Of a DNA stretch of 16,323 bases, positions 1-6,533 are shown in pieces. Numbering within the stretch: position 1 is the first letter of the stretch; the number at the start of each line of letters is the position of its first letter. A program made the translations under genes and the position numbers. Origin of the DNA: Bacillota bacterium (GTDB lineage Bacteria; Bacillota; UBA4882; UBA10575); assembly GCA_012521315.1 (NCBI GenBank), contig JAAYMP010000125.1:1-16323 (forward strand), in the 5' to 3' direction. The notes under the pieces were generated by a model. The model had not been told where the DNA came from, did no database searches, and saw nothing but the letters and a program-made list of their open reading frames with translations.

Positions 1-861
1 AAACTCACGGGGAAAGAGCCGTTTAAAGGGGTCAACCCCGATGAGGTGGTGGCCATCGGGGCGGCCATCCAGGCGGGGGTTCTGGCCGGTGAGGTAAAGG
101 ATATTGTTTTATTGGACGTTACCCCGCTTTCGCTGGGGATCGAAACCCTCGGGGGCGTTTTTACCCGGATTATTGAACGGAACACCACGATCCCCACGTC
201 AAAGAAGCAGATCTTCTCGACGGCGGCCGACAACCAGACCTCCGTTGACATCCATGTGCTCCAGGGCGAACGGGAATTTGCCAAGGACAACGTTACTTTG
301 GGCCGGTTCCGGCTGGACGGGATCCCGCCGGCGCCGCGGGGGGTTCCCCAGATTGAAGTGGCTTTCGATATTGACGCCAACGGAATTGTCCACGTTTCCG
401 CAAAAGACCTGGGTACCGGGAAAGAACAGAAGGTGACGATCACCACTTCCAGCGGTTTGAAGAAAGAACAGATCGACCGGATGATGAAAGAAGCGGAGCA
501 GTACGCCGAGGAGGATAAGAAACGCCGGCAACAAGTGGAGATGAAGAACGAGGCCGACAGCCTGGTCTATTCGGTCGATAAGACCTTGAAGGACCTTGGT
601 GATAAAGCCCCCGCCGACCGGGTCGAAAAGATCAAACAGGCCAAAGAAGAACTGACGAAGGCCTTGGCGGGCGAGGACTATGACCTGATCCGGGAGAAGA
701 AGGAGAAACTGGAGAAAGAGCTCCACGAACTTTCGGCTACGATTTATCACCAAGAAGCCGGGACGGGCGCCGGTTCCGGCCAGGGCCAGCCGGGGTCAAC
801 GGGAACCGCGGAAGAAGGCCCTACGGTTGATGCCGACTACGAGATTAAAGACGACAAGTAA
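1..861 (+). CDS. dnaK: Chaperone protein DnaK (Hsp70), C-terminal 286 residues; 5' end outside window
   Basis: Hsp70 chaperone, which binds exposed hydrophobic peptides in the cytoplasm in an ATP-controlled cycle with DnaJ and GrpE. The frame is open from base 1, so roughly the first 325 residues of a usual ~610-residue DnaK lie upstream. Visible residues 1-34 end the nucleotide-binding domain (NPDEVVAIGAA). The interdomain linker IVLLD is at about 35-39. The beta substrate-binding domain follows (TPLSLGIETLGGV, HVLQGER, GIPPAPRGVPQIEV, DANGIVHVSAKD), then the helical lid (about 160-260) and a Gly/Ser-rich tail ending DADYEIKDDK. The first in-frame GTG (46) lies inside the conserved domain and is not a real start. 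dnaJ follows 49 bp later, the usual Bacillota order, so the two are probably co-transcribed. Identity is certain; only the missing N-terminus limits the entry. Confidence 0.97.
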   Translation, partial: KLTGKEPFKGVNPDEVVAIGAAIQAGVLAGEVKDIVLLDVTPLSLGIETLGGVFTRIIERNTTIPTSKKQIFSTAADNQTSVDIHVLQGEREFAKDNVTLGRFRLDGIPPAPRGVPQIEVAFDIDANGIVHVSAKDLGTGKEQKVTITTSSGLKKEQIDRMMKEAEQYAEEDKKRRQQVEMKNEADSLVYSVDKTLKDLGDKAPADRVEKIKQAKEELTKALAGEDYDLIREKKEKLEKELHELSATIYHQEAGTGAGSGQGQPGSTGTAEEGPTVDADYEIKDDK

Positions 862-910
862 AGACTAAGGCGAGGGAGCCTGTGATCAAAATGCGGAAGA
901 GTGGTTAACC

Positions 911-2041
911 ATGGCGAAGAGAGATTATTACGAAGTGCTGGGGGTGGAGCGCGGGGCCAGCGAGGATGAGATCAAAAAAGCTTACCGGCAGTTGGCCCGG
1001 AAATACCACCCCGATGTCAATAAAGAGGATCCGCAGGCGGAAGAGAAGTTTAAAGAGATCAATGAAGCCTACCAAGTACTGAGTGATCCGCAGAAGCGGG
1101 CGGCGTACGACCGGTTTGGCCATGCCGGGACCGACCCGGGTTACGGAGCCGGGGCCGGACCGGGTGGTTTCGGTGACTTTGCTTTTGAAGGTTTTGGCGA
1201 CATCTTTGATATGTTCTTCGGGGGCGGCGGCCGGCGGCAAAGAACCGGGCCCCAGAAGGGCGCGGACTTGCGCTACGACCTGAGGATCGAATTTGAAGAG
1301 GCGGCCTTCGGCAAAGAGACCACCATCAAGGTCCCCCGGACGGAGATCTGCGCCACTTGCCATGGCAACCGGGCCAAACCTGGTACGCCCATCAAGACCT
1401 GTCCGACCTGCGGTGGGACCGGACAGATCCAGTCGGTGCAGAATACCATGTTCGGCCGCTTTTCCACCGTCCGCACCTGTGACCGTTGTCAAGGCGAAGG
1501 GAAGCTGATTGAGACTCCCTGCCCAACCTGTGCCGGCCGTGGGCGGCTCCGGCAGGTCCGCACGATCAAGATTAATATCCCGGCCGGGGTCGACACGGGA
1601 CACCGGCTCCGGGTGGCCGGCGAAGGGGAAGCCGGTGAGCGCGGCGGGCCGCCGGGCGATCTTTACGTCTACATTACGGTGAAGCCGCACCCCATCTTTA
1701 AGCGGACGGAGAATGATCTCGTCCTCGAGCATAAGATCAGTTTTGCTCAGGCGGCGTTGGGCGCCGTCATCGAAGTGCCGACCTTGGAAGGGACGGCGAC
1801 TTTGCGGATTCCCGAAGGGACCCAACCGGGAACGCTCTTCCGTATCCGCGGCAAAGGCATTCCCTACCTGCATGGGAGCGGCCGGGGTGACGAATTGGTC
1901 CGGGTCCGTATTGAGGTGCCGACCAAGCTGAACCCCGCCCAACGGGAAGCCATCCGCCAAGTGGCCGAAGCCTTCGGGGAAGAAGTGGGCCTTCCGGAAA
2001 AAGGATTCATCGGCAAAGTCAAAGAGGCCTTCGGCAAATGA
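911..2041 (+). CDS. dnaJ: Chaperone protein DnaJ (type I Hsp40)
   Basis: Co-chaperone that delivers unfolded clients to DnaK and stimulates its ATPase. The 376-residue length is normal. Domains in order: J domain 1-70 with the HPD motif at 33-35; Gly/Phe-rich linker about 74-107; zinc-binding region with four CxxC pairs (C147/C150, C164/C167, C190/C193, C204/C207); C-terminal substrate-binding and dimerisation domains about 215-376. All eight zinc cysteines are present. The first repeat reads CATCHGNR, so its usual final glycine is Arg154 (codon CGG at 1370), while the other three repeats keep CxxCxGxG. The ATG at 911 follows GGAAGA (895-900) by 10 nt. An intrinsic terminator begins 50 bp after the stop codon, closing the dnaK-dnaJ unit. 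Confidence 0.97.
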   Translation: MAKRDYYEVLGVERGASEDEIKKAYRQLARKYHPDVNKEDPQAEEKFKEINEAYQVLSDPQKRAAYDRFGHAGTDPGYGAGAGPGGFGDFAFEGFGDIFDMFFGGGGRRQRTGPQKGADLRYDLRIEFEEAAFGKETTIKVPRTEICATCHGNRAKPGTPIKTCPTCGGTGQIQSVQNTMFGRFSTVRTCDRCQGEGKLIETPCPTCAGRGRLRQVRTIKINIPAGVDTGHRLRVAGEGEAGERGGPPGDLYVYITVKPHPIFKRTENDLVLEHKISFAQAALGAVIEVPTLEGTATLRIPEGTQPGTLFRIRGKGIPYLHGSGRGDELVRVRIEVPTKLNPAQREAIRQVAEAFGEEVGLPEKGFIGKVKEAFGK

Positions 2042-2081
2042 AGATCGTTGGAAGATAAATAAGGAAGATTAAAAACATTTC

Positions 2082-2093
2082 TTTGTATACAAA
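2082..2093. promoter_or_regulatory. 12-bp perfect palindrome, possible operator
   Basis: TTTGTATACAAA is a perfect inverted repeat that overlaps the first three bases of the dnaJ terminator and lies about 100 bp before the next gene. Its TTGTATACAA core resembles operators of some FadR-type GntR regulators. No such regulator is in the window, and an AT-rich 12-mer palindrome can occur by chance. Confidence 0.25.
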
Positions 2094-2119
2094 AACCCGC
2101 ACACTGTGGCGGGTTTTTT
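2091..2119 (+). terminator. Intrinsic terminator after dnaJ
   Basis: Perfect 10-bp stem (AAAAACCCGC at 2091-2100 with GCGGGTTTTT at 2109-2118), 8-nt loop ACACTGTG, and a run of six T. The A-rich 5' arm also allows some function on the other strand. It separates the chaperone unit from the downstream ABC operon. Confidence 0.9.
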
Positions 2120-2194
2120 CATATTTTATCCCGGTGATAACTGCCCTTTGGCGGCGAAGGGTAAAACAGAGACAAAAAGGAGGAAAGGTGTAGT

Positions 2195-3199
2195 ATGCGA
2201 AGATCAGTCCTGCTTCTCTTATGTTTGACCTTAATCACCGGCGGCTTAATGCTCCCGCAAGTATACGGGGCGCCGATGGAAGAGATCAAGATCGCCGGCC
2301 AATTCGGCCTCGTGTATGCCCCATTAACGGTGGCCAAGGAGCGGAAGATCTTTGAACGGTACGGGTTAAAACCGGTTTGGAAGGAGTATGGTTCCGGCGG
2401 CGCGGTACGCGAAGCCCTAATCTCCGGCGAAGTGGACGTCGGTTTTATGGGCATTCCCCCCTTTTTGATCGGGTGGGATAAAGGCTGTGAATGGAAGATC
2501 GTTTGCGGCTTTGTGATTGTGCCGATCGGCCTGGTCACCAATGACCCGAACATCAAAAGCCTGAAGGATTTCAAACCGGAGGATAAAATTGCCGTCCCCT
2601 CCCCCGGCAGCATCCAGCATATTCTCCTGGCCATGGCGGCCGAAAAAGAGCTGGGTTCCCCGACGGCGCTTGACAATAACATCGTCGCGATGCCCCACCC
2701 GGATGGTGCCGCCGCCCTGATCTCGAAGAAAGGGATCAAAGCCCATTTCACCACACCCCCCTACTTATTTGAAGAACTCTCCCAACCCGGATGTCACCTG
2801 GTCATCGATGACGTGACCATCTTCGGGCATCCCTTCAACTTCAACGTCGGTGTTGCGCCGCAGCGGTTTTATGACCGCCGTCCCGTTGTTTACAGTAGTT
2901 TTATCAACGCCATTGGCGAGGCGATGGCTTGGATCAACAACAACAAAGAAGCGGCCGCCAAGCTTTTGGCCCCGGAGTTTGGGCTCACGCCCGAAAAGAC
3001 CTTGGAGTATCTGAACTGGGAAGGGATGAATTACACCGCCGCCCCCTATGGCCTGATGGGGTTTGGGGAGTTTATGGCGAAAGCCGGCTATATCCAACGG
3101 GCGCCGGCCAGTGTGGCCGAGATCGCCTTCGATAACGTCCTGGCGATCATCGGGAGCCGGGCCGGCAGTCCGTCGGAGCTTGAGCGGATTCAGTATTAG
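2195..3199 (+). CDS. ABC transporter substrate-binding protein, NMT1/SsuA/TauA (THI5-like) family
   Basis: Extracytoplasmic receptor of an ABC importer (334 aa). Residues 1-26 form a signal peptide: basic start MRR, hydrophobic stretch, probable cleavage after QVYGA. No cysteine sits at the cleavage site, so this is not an obvious lipoprotein. The mature part begins with the family pattern of an early beta strand (EEIKIAGQFGLVYAPLTVAKE), then RYGLKPVWKEYGSGG and the segment GEVDVGFMGIPPFL, as in SsuA, TauA, NrtA and ThiY. The ATG at 2195 follows AAGGAGG (2177-2183) by 11 nt. A matching permease and ATPase follow, so the set is a complete importer. The ligand cannot be read from the sequence. 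Sulfonates, nitrate-like anions, pyrimidine precursors and other small organic molecules are all possible, and no metabolic gene nearby helps. Confidence 0.88.
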   Translation: MRRSVLLLLCLTLITGGLMLPQVYGAPMEEIKIAGQFGLVYAPLTVAKERKIFERYGLKPVWKEYGSGGAVREALISGEVDVGFMGIPPFLIGWDKGCEWKIVCGFVIVPIGLVTNDPNIKSLKDFKPEDKIAVPSPGSIQHILLAMAAEKELGSPTALDNNIVAMPHPDGAAALISKKGIKAHFTTPPYLFEELSQPGCHLVIDDVTIFGHPFNFNVGVAPQRFYDRRPVVYSSFINAIGEAMAWINNNKEAAAKLLAPEFGLTPEKTLEYLNWEGMNYTAAPYGLMGFGEFMAKAGYIQRAPASVAEIAFDNVLAIIGSRAGSPSELERIQY

Positions 3200-3386
3200 C
3201 GCCAGCCAGGATTAATTGGCGCCTATGGCGTTCGTTGTCATGGCGGGCAAACCTCTGGGCGAGAAGCTATGGTGGGCTGGAAGCCAGGGTCGAAGACCTT
3301 CCGTGTTGGCATGGCGGCCGGCCTTTGCCGGGATCTTTCTGCCGTAAGTTGTGGTAAGTTAAGGATGGAAAGTCAGGGAGGGGCTC
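3199..3386 (+). other. 187-nt gap inside the ABC operon, hairpin-rich, function unknown
   Basis: Unusually long for a gap between binding protein and permease. It contains GCGCCA/TGGCGC (3199-3204 with 3217-3222, 12-nt loop), two adjacent mini-hairpins CTGG-AAG-CCAG (3277-3287) and GGTC-GAA-GACC (3288-3298), and CCGGC-CTTT-GCCGG (3318-3331). None is followed by a proper T run, so I do not call a terminator. I see no supported ORF. The stretch could be a regulatory or mRNA-processing element, or degraded coding DNA. Confidence 0.45.
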
Positions 3387-4187
3387 ATGGTGAAGGCAAG
3401 GGAAGAAAAGACAGAAAGAAAAAAGACGCTTAACCAAGTATTGTTTATTATCGGTGCGCTGCTCGGCTGGGAGTTAATGGCCTGGACCGGATGGTTCCCT
3501 CCCCTGCTCTTTCCCAAGATGAGTCAGGTCTTGATCCACCTGTGGGCGGGGTTGAGCGGGGGCGAGCTCTTGGCAAGAGTGGCTTTTTCCCTATATATCA
3601 TCGGATTGGGCCTTAGTCTGGCCGTGGTCACCGCCGCCCTGGTGACAACGGGGGCGATGCTCTCCCCCCTCATCTCCGACTGGGTGCAAGCTTTAATGGC
3701 CGTTTTACACCCGTTGCCCGGGATCGCGATCCTGCCGGTCATCATTCTTTGGTTGGGGACCGGGTCCCGGTCGATTGTTGCGGTAATCTGGTTCTCTTCG
3801 CTCTGGCCGCTCATCGCCAATCTGCACACGGGCCTCCGGTCGGTGCCAACGACCCAGATTGAAGTCGGCCGTAACTTGGGGTTGAAAGGAAGCCAGTTGG
3901 TCCGCTCCATCCTGCTGCCCGGGGCCTTCCCCTATATCCTCACCGGGCTCCGGGTAGGCTGGGCCCGGGCGTGGCAGGCTTCGGTCGCCGCGGAGATGGT
4001 TTTTGGGGCCTCCGGCGGGGAGGGCGGACTGGGTTGGTTCATTTATAAGAAACGCTTTTTCCTGGAGATCCCCAGTGTCTTTGCGGGCATGATCCTCATC
4101 ATTCTCATCGGTTTGCTGGTGGAACGCCTGTGCTTTGAAGAGGTCGAACGGCGCACGGTCAGACGCTGGGGAATGACCGCAGAATAA
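3387..4187 (+). CDS. ABC transporter permease, SsuC/TauC/NrtB type
   Basis: Membrane channel subunit of the importer (266 aa, usual length, about six membrane segments). It belongs to the BPD_transp_1 family. The cytoplasmic EAA loop that contacts the ATPase is at about 159-178, running from EVGRNLGLKG to LLPGA, with conserved Gly165 and Leu-Pro 177-178. Hydrophobic segments flank it on both sides, and the N-terminus is basic and cytoplasmic. GGGAGG (3376-3381) precedes the ATG at 3387 by 5 nt. The GTG immediately after it (3390) would have slightly better spacing and changes the protein by only one residue. The ATPase gene starts 15 bp after the stop, so the two are translated from one message. 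The substrate is as uncertain as for the binding protein. Confidence 0.92.
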   Translation: MVKAREEKTERKKTLNQVLFIIGALLGWELMAWTGWFPPLLFPKMSQVLIHLWAGLSGGELLARVAFSLYIIGLGLSLAVVTAALVTTGAMLSPLISDWVQALMAVLHPLPGIAILPVIILWLGTGSRSIVAVIWFSSLWPLIANLHTGLRSVPTTQIEVGRNLGLKGSQLVRSILLPGAFPYILTGLRVGWARAWQASVAAEMVFGASGGEGGLGWFIYKKRFFLEIPSVFAGMILIILIGLLVERLCFEEVERRTVRRWGMTAE

Positions 4188-4202
4188 GGGGTTGATCGAA
4201 AA

Positions 4203-5048
4203 ATGTTCAAGCCGGAAGAACTAGTCATAAAAAAACTAGATAAGAATTTTTATGCCGGAGGCAAATGCATAAACGCTTTGGCACAGGTTGACTTCACGGT
4301 GGGCCGCGGAGAGTTTGTCAACTTGATCGGACCGTCGGGTTGCGGGAAATCCACCTTGCTACGTTGTATTGCCGGCTTTGAAAAACCCACCAGTGGCCGG
4401 GTCAGTCTGGATGGCCGGGAGATCACCGGACCCGGGGTGGAGCGGATGATGGTCTTCCAAAGCTTTGAGCAACTCTTCCCGTGGTTTACGGTTCTCGAGA
4501 ACATTATGTTTGCCCTTAAAGTGACCGGCATGGGCGCCTCCCGGGCCGAGCGGCGGGAGATCGCCCGGACTTACGTGGCGATGGTCGGGCTGACCGGGTT
4601 TGACGATTTCTATCCCCACCAACTGTCCGGGGGAATGAAGCAGCGGGTGGCGATTGCCCGCGCCCTCTCCGTCCGGCCCCGGATTTTACTGATGGATGAG
4701 CCCTTTGGCAGCCTGGATGCGTTGACCCGCTTAACACTACAGGAAGAACTGATCCGGATCTGGGAAGAGACCGGGGTGACCATCCTTTTTGTTACCCATA
4801 ATATTGAAGAAGCGATCATGCTTGGCGACCGGATCGTGGTCTTCGAAACCAATCCGGGCCGGATCAAGGAGATCCTCCCCAATCCATTGGCCCGTCCCCG
4901 TTCCCCGGAGGCGAAAGAGTTTAATCTGATCTGGGAACAGATCCATGCCCTTTTAGGATTTAAAAACCCGGAACAGATGAGAGCCGAAAAAAAAGTCGCC
5001 AAGCTCTTCCGGGGCGAACGGGAACTGTCCTGCCTGACTAATCTCTAG
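4203..5048 (+). CDS. ABC transporter ATP-binding protein, SsuB/TauB/NrtD type
   Basis: Cytoplasmic ATPase that powers the importer (281 aa). All core motifs are intact: Walker A GPSGCGKST (43-51), Q-loop Gln86 in MVFQSFEQLFPW, signature LSGGMKQR (141-148), Walker B ILLMDEP with Asp165-Glu166, and switch His199 in FVTHN. The pairing of FQ-x-LFPW with GSLDALTR is typical of the nitrate/sulfonate/taurine/pyrimidine-precursor branch. The ATG at 4203 follows AAGGGG (4186-4191, overlapping the permease stop) by 11 nt. The C-terminal 40 residues extend past the core domain and are poorly conserved in the family. Two tandem terminators follow, marking the end of a three-gene operon. Confidence 0.95.
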   Translation: MFKPEELVIKKLDKNFYAGGKCINALAQVDFTVGRGEFVNLIGPSGCGKSTLLRCIAGFEKPTSGRVSLDGREITGPGVERMMVFQSFEQLFPWFTVLENIMFALKVTGMGASRAERREIARTYVAMVGLTGFDDFYPHQLSGGMKQRVAIARALSVRPRILLMDEPFGSLDALTRLTLQEELIRIWEETGVTILFVTHNIEEAIMLGDRIVVFETNPGRIKEILPNPLARPRSPEAKEFNLIWEQIHALLGFKNPEQMRAEKKVAKLFRGERELSCLTNL

Positions 5049-5064
5049 TTTTAATCGGCAGGTT

Positions 5065-5094
5065 GCCGGCATGGAGAAGGCCGGCTCTTTTTTT
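5065..5094 (+). terminator. First tandem terminator after the ABC operon
   Basis: GCCGGC (5065-5070) pairs with GCCGGC (5080-5085) around a 9-nt loop. TC and then a run of seven T follow. Confidence 0.85.
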
Positions 5095-5125
5095 AGTTTC
5101 CTAGCCCTTTCTATGTTCCGGACCA

Positions 5126-5156
5126 CCCCGCCGGCCATCAACAGCGGGGGCTTTTT
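5126..5156 (+). terminator. Second tandem terminator-like hairpin
   Basis: CCCCGC (5126-5131) pairs with GCGGGG (5144-5149) around a 12-nt loop. GC and five T follow. The loop is larger than that of the first hairpin; it probably acts as backup. Confidence 0.6.
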
Positions 5157-5180
5157 ATTGAATGGACAAGCCGGCCGGTC

Positions 5181-5210
5181 TTGACATCGCACATTAAATG
5201 TTAACATAAA
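5181..5210 (+). promoter_or_regulatory. Candidate sigma-A promoter upstream of ytfQ-like operon, with overlapping palindrome
   Basis: Consensus -35 TTGACA (5181-5186), 18-bp spacer and a weaker -10 CATAAA (5205-5210). The perfect palindrome ATGTTAACAT (5198-5207) covers the spacer/-10 border, where a bound repressor would block polymerase. No other good promoter with a full -35 was seen before 5458. Confidence 0.45.
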
Positions 5211-5228
5211 CAAAAGATTAGGTTAAAG

Positions 5229-5299
5229 ATAATCAAAATATTTATATCATAATCAAAGAATTTTTATGGAGGTTGAAAAATTCGTTATCTATAATCAAA
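5229..5299 (+). repeat. Three phased direct repeats ATAATCAAA upstream of ytfQ-like gene
   Basis: Identical 9-mers ATAATCAAA start at 5229, 5249 and 5291, so the spacings are 20 and 42 bp, close to two and four helical turns. The third copy forms, with the preceding T, a perfect -10 box TATAAT (5290-5295) that has no recognisable -35 at the right distance. This layout fits two upstream activator sites plus an activator-dependent promoter, but that is inference. Confidence 0.5.
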
Positions 5300-5458
5300 G
5301 TAAGATTAATATGGTATTCACTCACCTGACACCGACGCTTAAGATAAAACTCGGAGAAAGGGGGGTGTTTACAGGCCGAAAGCGCAAAAAAGCAGTTGGT
5401 AAAAGATTGGTTGGGTTACATTGGTTCGGTGTAAAAAAGAAGAGGAGGTTTTTTTAGG
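5300..5458 (+). other. AT-rich leader before ytfQ-like gene
   Basis: The rest of the 410-bp gap. It holds a purine-rich segment, a run of six G (near 5360), and the ribosome binding site AGGAGG (5443-5448) of the next gene. I see no stable long hairpin and no known riboswitch core. A 63-codon ORF in this region is not convincing. Confidence 0.4.
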
Positions 5459-6439
5459 ATGAAAAGGTTATCGTTACTGTTAGTTGTTATGTTAGTGTTG
5501 TCAACCGTATGTGGGTTGGCAATTGCTGCTCCCAAAACGATTAAGGTTGGTATTGTCAATTTGCCGCCGGAAGAATCCGGTTACCGTCAAGCCAACGTGG
5601 AAGACATGAATCAGGTCTTCTCGAAAGCCAACGGCTATGATGCCAAACAGACCAACACCGCCGACAACAGTGAGCAAATGGCGGCGGCCATGGGGTACAT
5701 TCGTGATGGTGTGGACTATCTCCTTATTTCGGCCGCTAACGCCTCCGGTTGGGACGATGTCCTGCTGGCGGCGAAAAGAGCCGGTGTGACGGTTATTCTT
5801 TTTGACCGGTTGATTGATACGGATCCTTCGAACTACCAAGCCGCGCTCGTTTCCGATATGTATTATGAAGGCCAATTGGCTACCGACTGGGTGCTTGCCA
5901 ATGTTCAAGCGCCGCGCAACGTTATCCTGATTCGCGGTCAGTTGGGAAGCGCCGCGGAAGTTGGGCGGAGCGCCCCGTTGCTCAAAGCCGAAGCCGAAGG
6001 TAAACTCAACATTGTGTGGGATGGAACGGGTGGCGACACCTGGAGCCTTGAGGAAGCCCGTAGAGTAGTTGAAGCCGCCATCGCCGCCGGGAAAGACTTC
6101 AACGTCATCTATGCCCAGAACGACGGTATGGCACAAGGGGCTTGCCAAGCGCTCGAAGCGGCTGGGATCAGATTTGGGAAGAACGGTAAGGTCAAGATCA
6201 TTGGTTTCGACTTCAACCGTTTTGCCCTCCGGAACGTCCAGGCCGGTTACTGGGATGCCGATGTGCAATGCAACCCGCGGATGGCCACCCAGATTGACCA
6301 ATGGATCAAGAGCGGCAATATTCCCAAAGGAATCGTCTATCAGAAAGAGATCATCCTGGATACCAAGACGATCACCGATGACCATATTGCCAAATATGGG
6401 ATTAACCCCGATCCGGGCAGAGGCGTAATCACACGGTAG
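5459..6439 (+). CDS. ytfQ: Sugar ABC transporter substrate-binding protein, YtfQ-like (galactofuranose/galactose type)
   Basis: Extracytoplasmic receptor of a sugar ABC importer (326 aa), periplasmic-binding-protein type 1 fold (Peripla_BP_4). The signal peptide covers residues 1 to about 23, ending AIA, with no lipobox cysteine. Features shared with E. coli YtfQ include ESGYRQANVEDMN near the start, the ASGWDDVLLAAKRAGV helix, DRLID at 116-120 (YtfQ DRSID), the YAQNDGMA hinge region at 218-225, and DTKTITDD near the end. The ATG at 5459 follows AGGAGG (5443-5448) by 10 nt. ATPase and two permease genes follow in the ytfQ-ytfR-ytfT-yjfF order. From family knowledge the substrate would be galactofuranose or a related pentose/hexose. 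That is inference, since no sugar enzyme is encoded nearby. Confidence 0.8.
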   Translation: MKRLSLLLVVMLVLSTVCGLAIAAPKTIKVGIVNLPPEESGYRQANVEDMNQVFSKANGYDAKQTNTADNSEQMAAAMGYIRDGVDYLLISAANASGWDDVLLAAKRAGVTVILFDRLIDTDPSNYQAALVSDMYYEGQLATDWVLANVQAPRNVILIRGQLGSAAEVGRSAPLLKAEAEGKLNIVWDGTGGDTWSLEEARRVVEAAIAAGKDFNVIYAQNDGMAQGACQALEAAGIRFGKNGKVKIIGFDFNRFALRNVQAGYWDADVQCNPRMATQIDQWIKSGNIPKGIVYQKEIILDTKTITDDHIAKYGINPDPGRGVITR

Positions 6440-6457
6440 TTCTCTGTTATAAGTTCA

Positions 6458-6498
6458 GGCAGTGCGGTCGTCCGGAGGCATCCGGGCACCGCACTGCC
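6458..6498 (+). other. Long intercistronic hairpin between ytfQ- and ytfR-like genes
   Basis: GGCAGTGCGGT (6458-6468) pairs perfectly with ACCGCACTGCC (6488-6498). The enclosed stretch can form a second stem, CCGGA with TCCGG (6472-6476 and 6481-6485, loop GGCA). No T run follows, only GTTAATTT. It is more likely to stabilise or partly attenuate the message than to end it, which would give more binding protein than ATPase. Confidence 0.7.
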
Positions 6499-6519
6499 GT
6501 TAATTTACGTCTTACCAGT

Positions 6520-6526
6520 AAGGAGG
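6520..6526 (+). promoter_or_regulatory. Ribosome binding site that fixes the TTG start of ytfR-like gene
   Basis: AAGGAGG lies 7 nt before the TTG at 6534. The first in-frame ATG (6558) would be 31 nt away, so the TTG is the likely start. Confidence 0.8.
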
Positions 6527-6533
6527 GCTTTAC

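Noticed and set aside
199..753. 184-codon ORF on the minus strand inside dnaK
   Set aside because: Antisense shadow of a certain gene; leucine/phenylalanine-rich translation, no ribosome binding site, no recognisable domain.
905..1960. 351-codon ORF on the minus strand inside dnaJ
   Set aside because: Antisense shadow caused by GC-rich codons of dnaJ; no family features.
3240..3340. Possible c-di-GMP (GEMM) or cobalamin riboswitch
   Set aside because: GGGCAAACC and a GCCGG-rich tail recall GEMM, and GAAGACCT recalls the cobalamin tail. However, the GEMM core GACGCAAAGCC and the cobalamin box GCCACTG are absent and the first stem does not form. Kept only as an unexplained gap.
5266..5457. 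63-codon ORF in the leader of the ytfQ-like gene
   Set aside because: No ribosome binding site before its ATG, lysine/arginine-rich low-complexity translation, and it overlaps the repeats and the next gene's ribosome binding site.
5501..6385. 294-codon ORF on the minus strand inside the ytfQ-like gene
   Set aside because: Antisense to a gene with clear signal peptide, ribosome binding site and family motifs; no coding features of its own.
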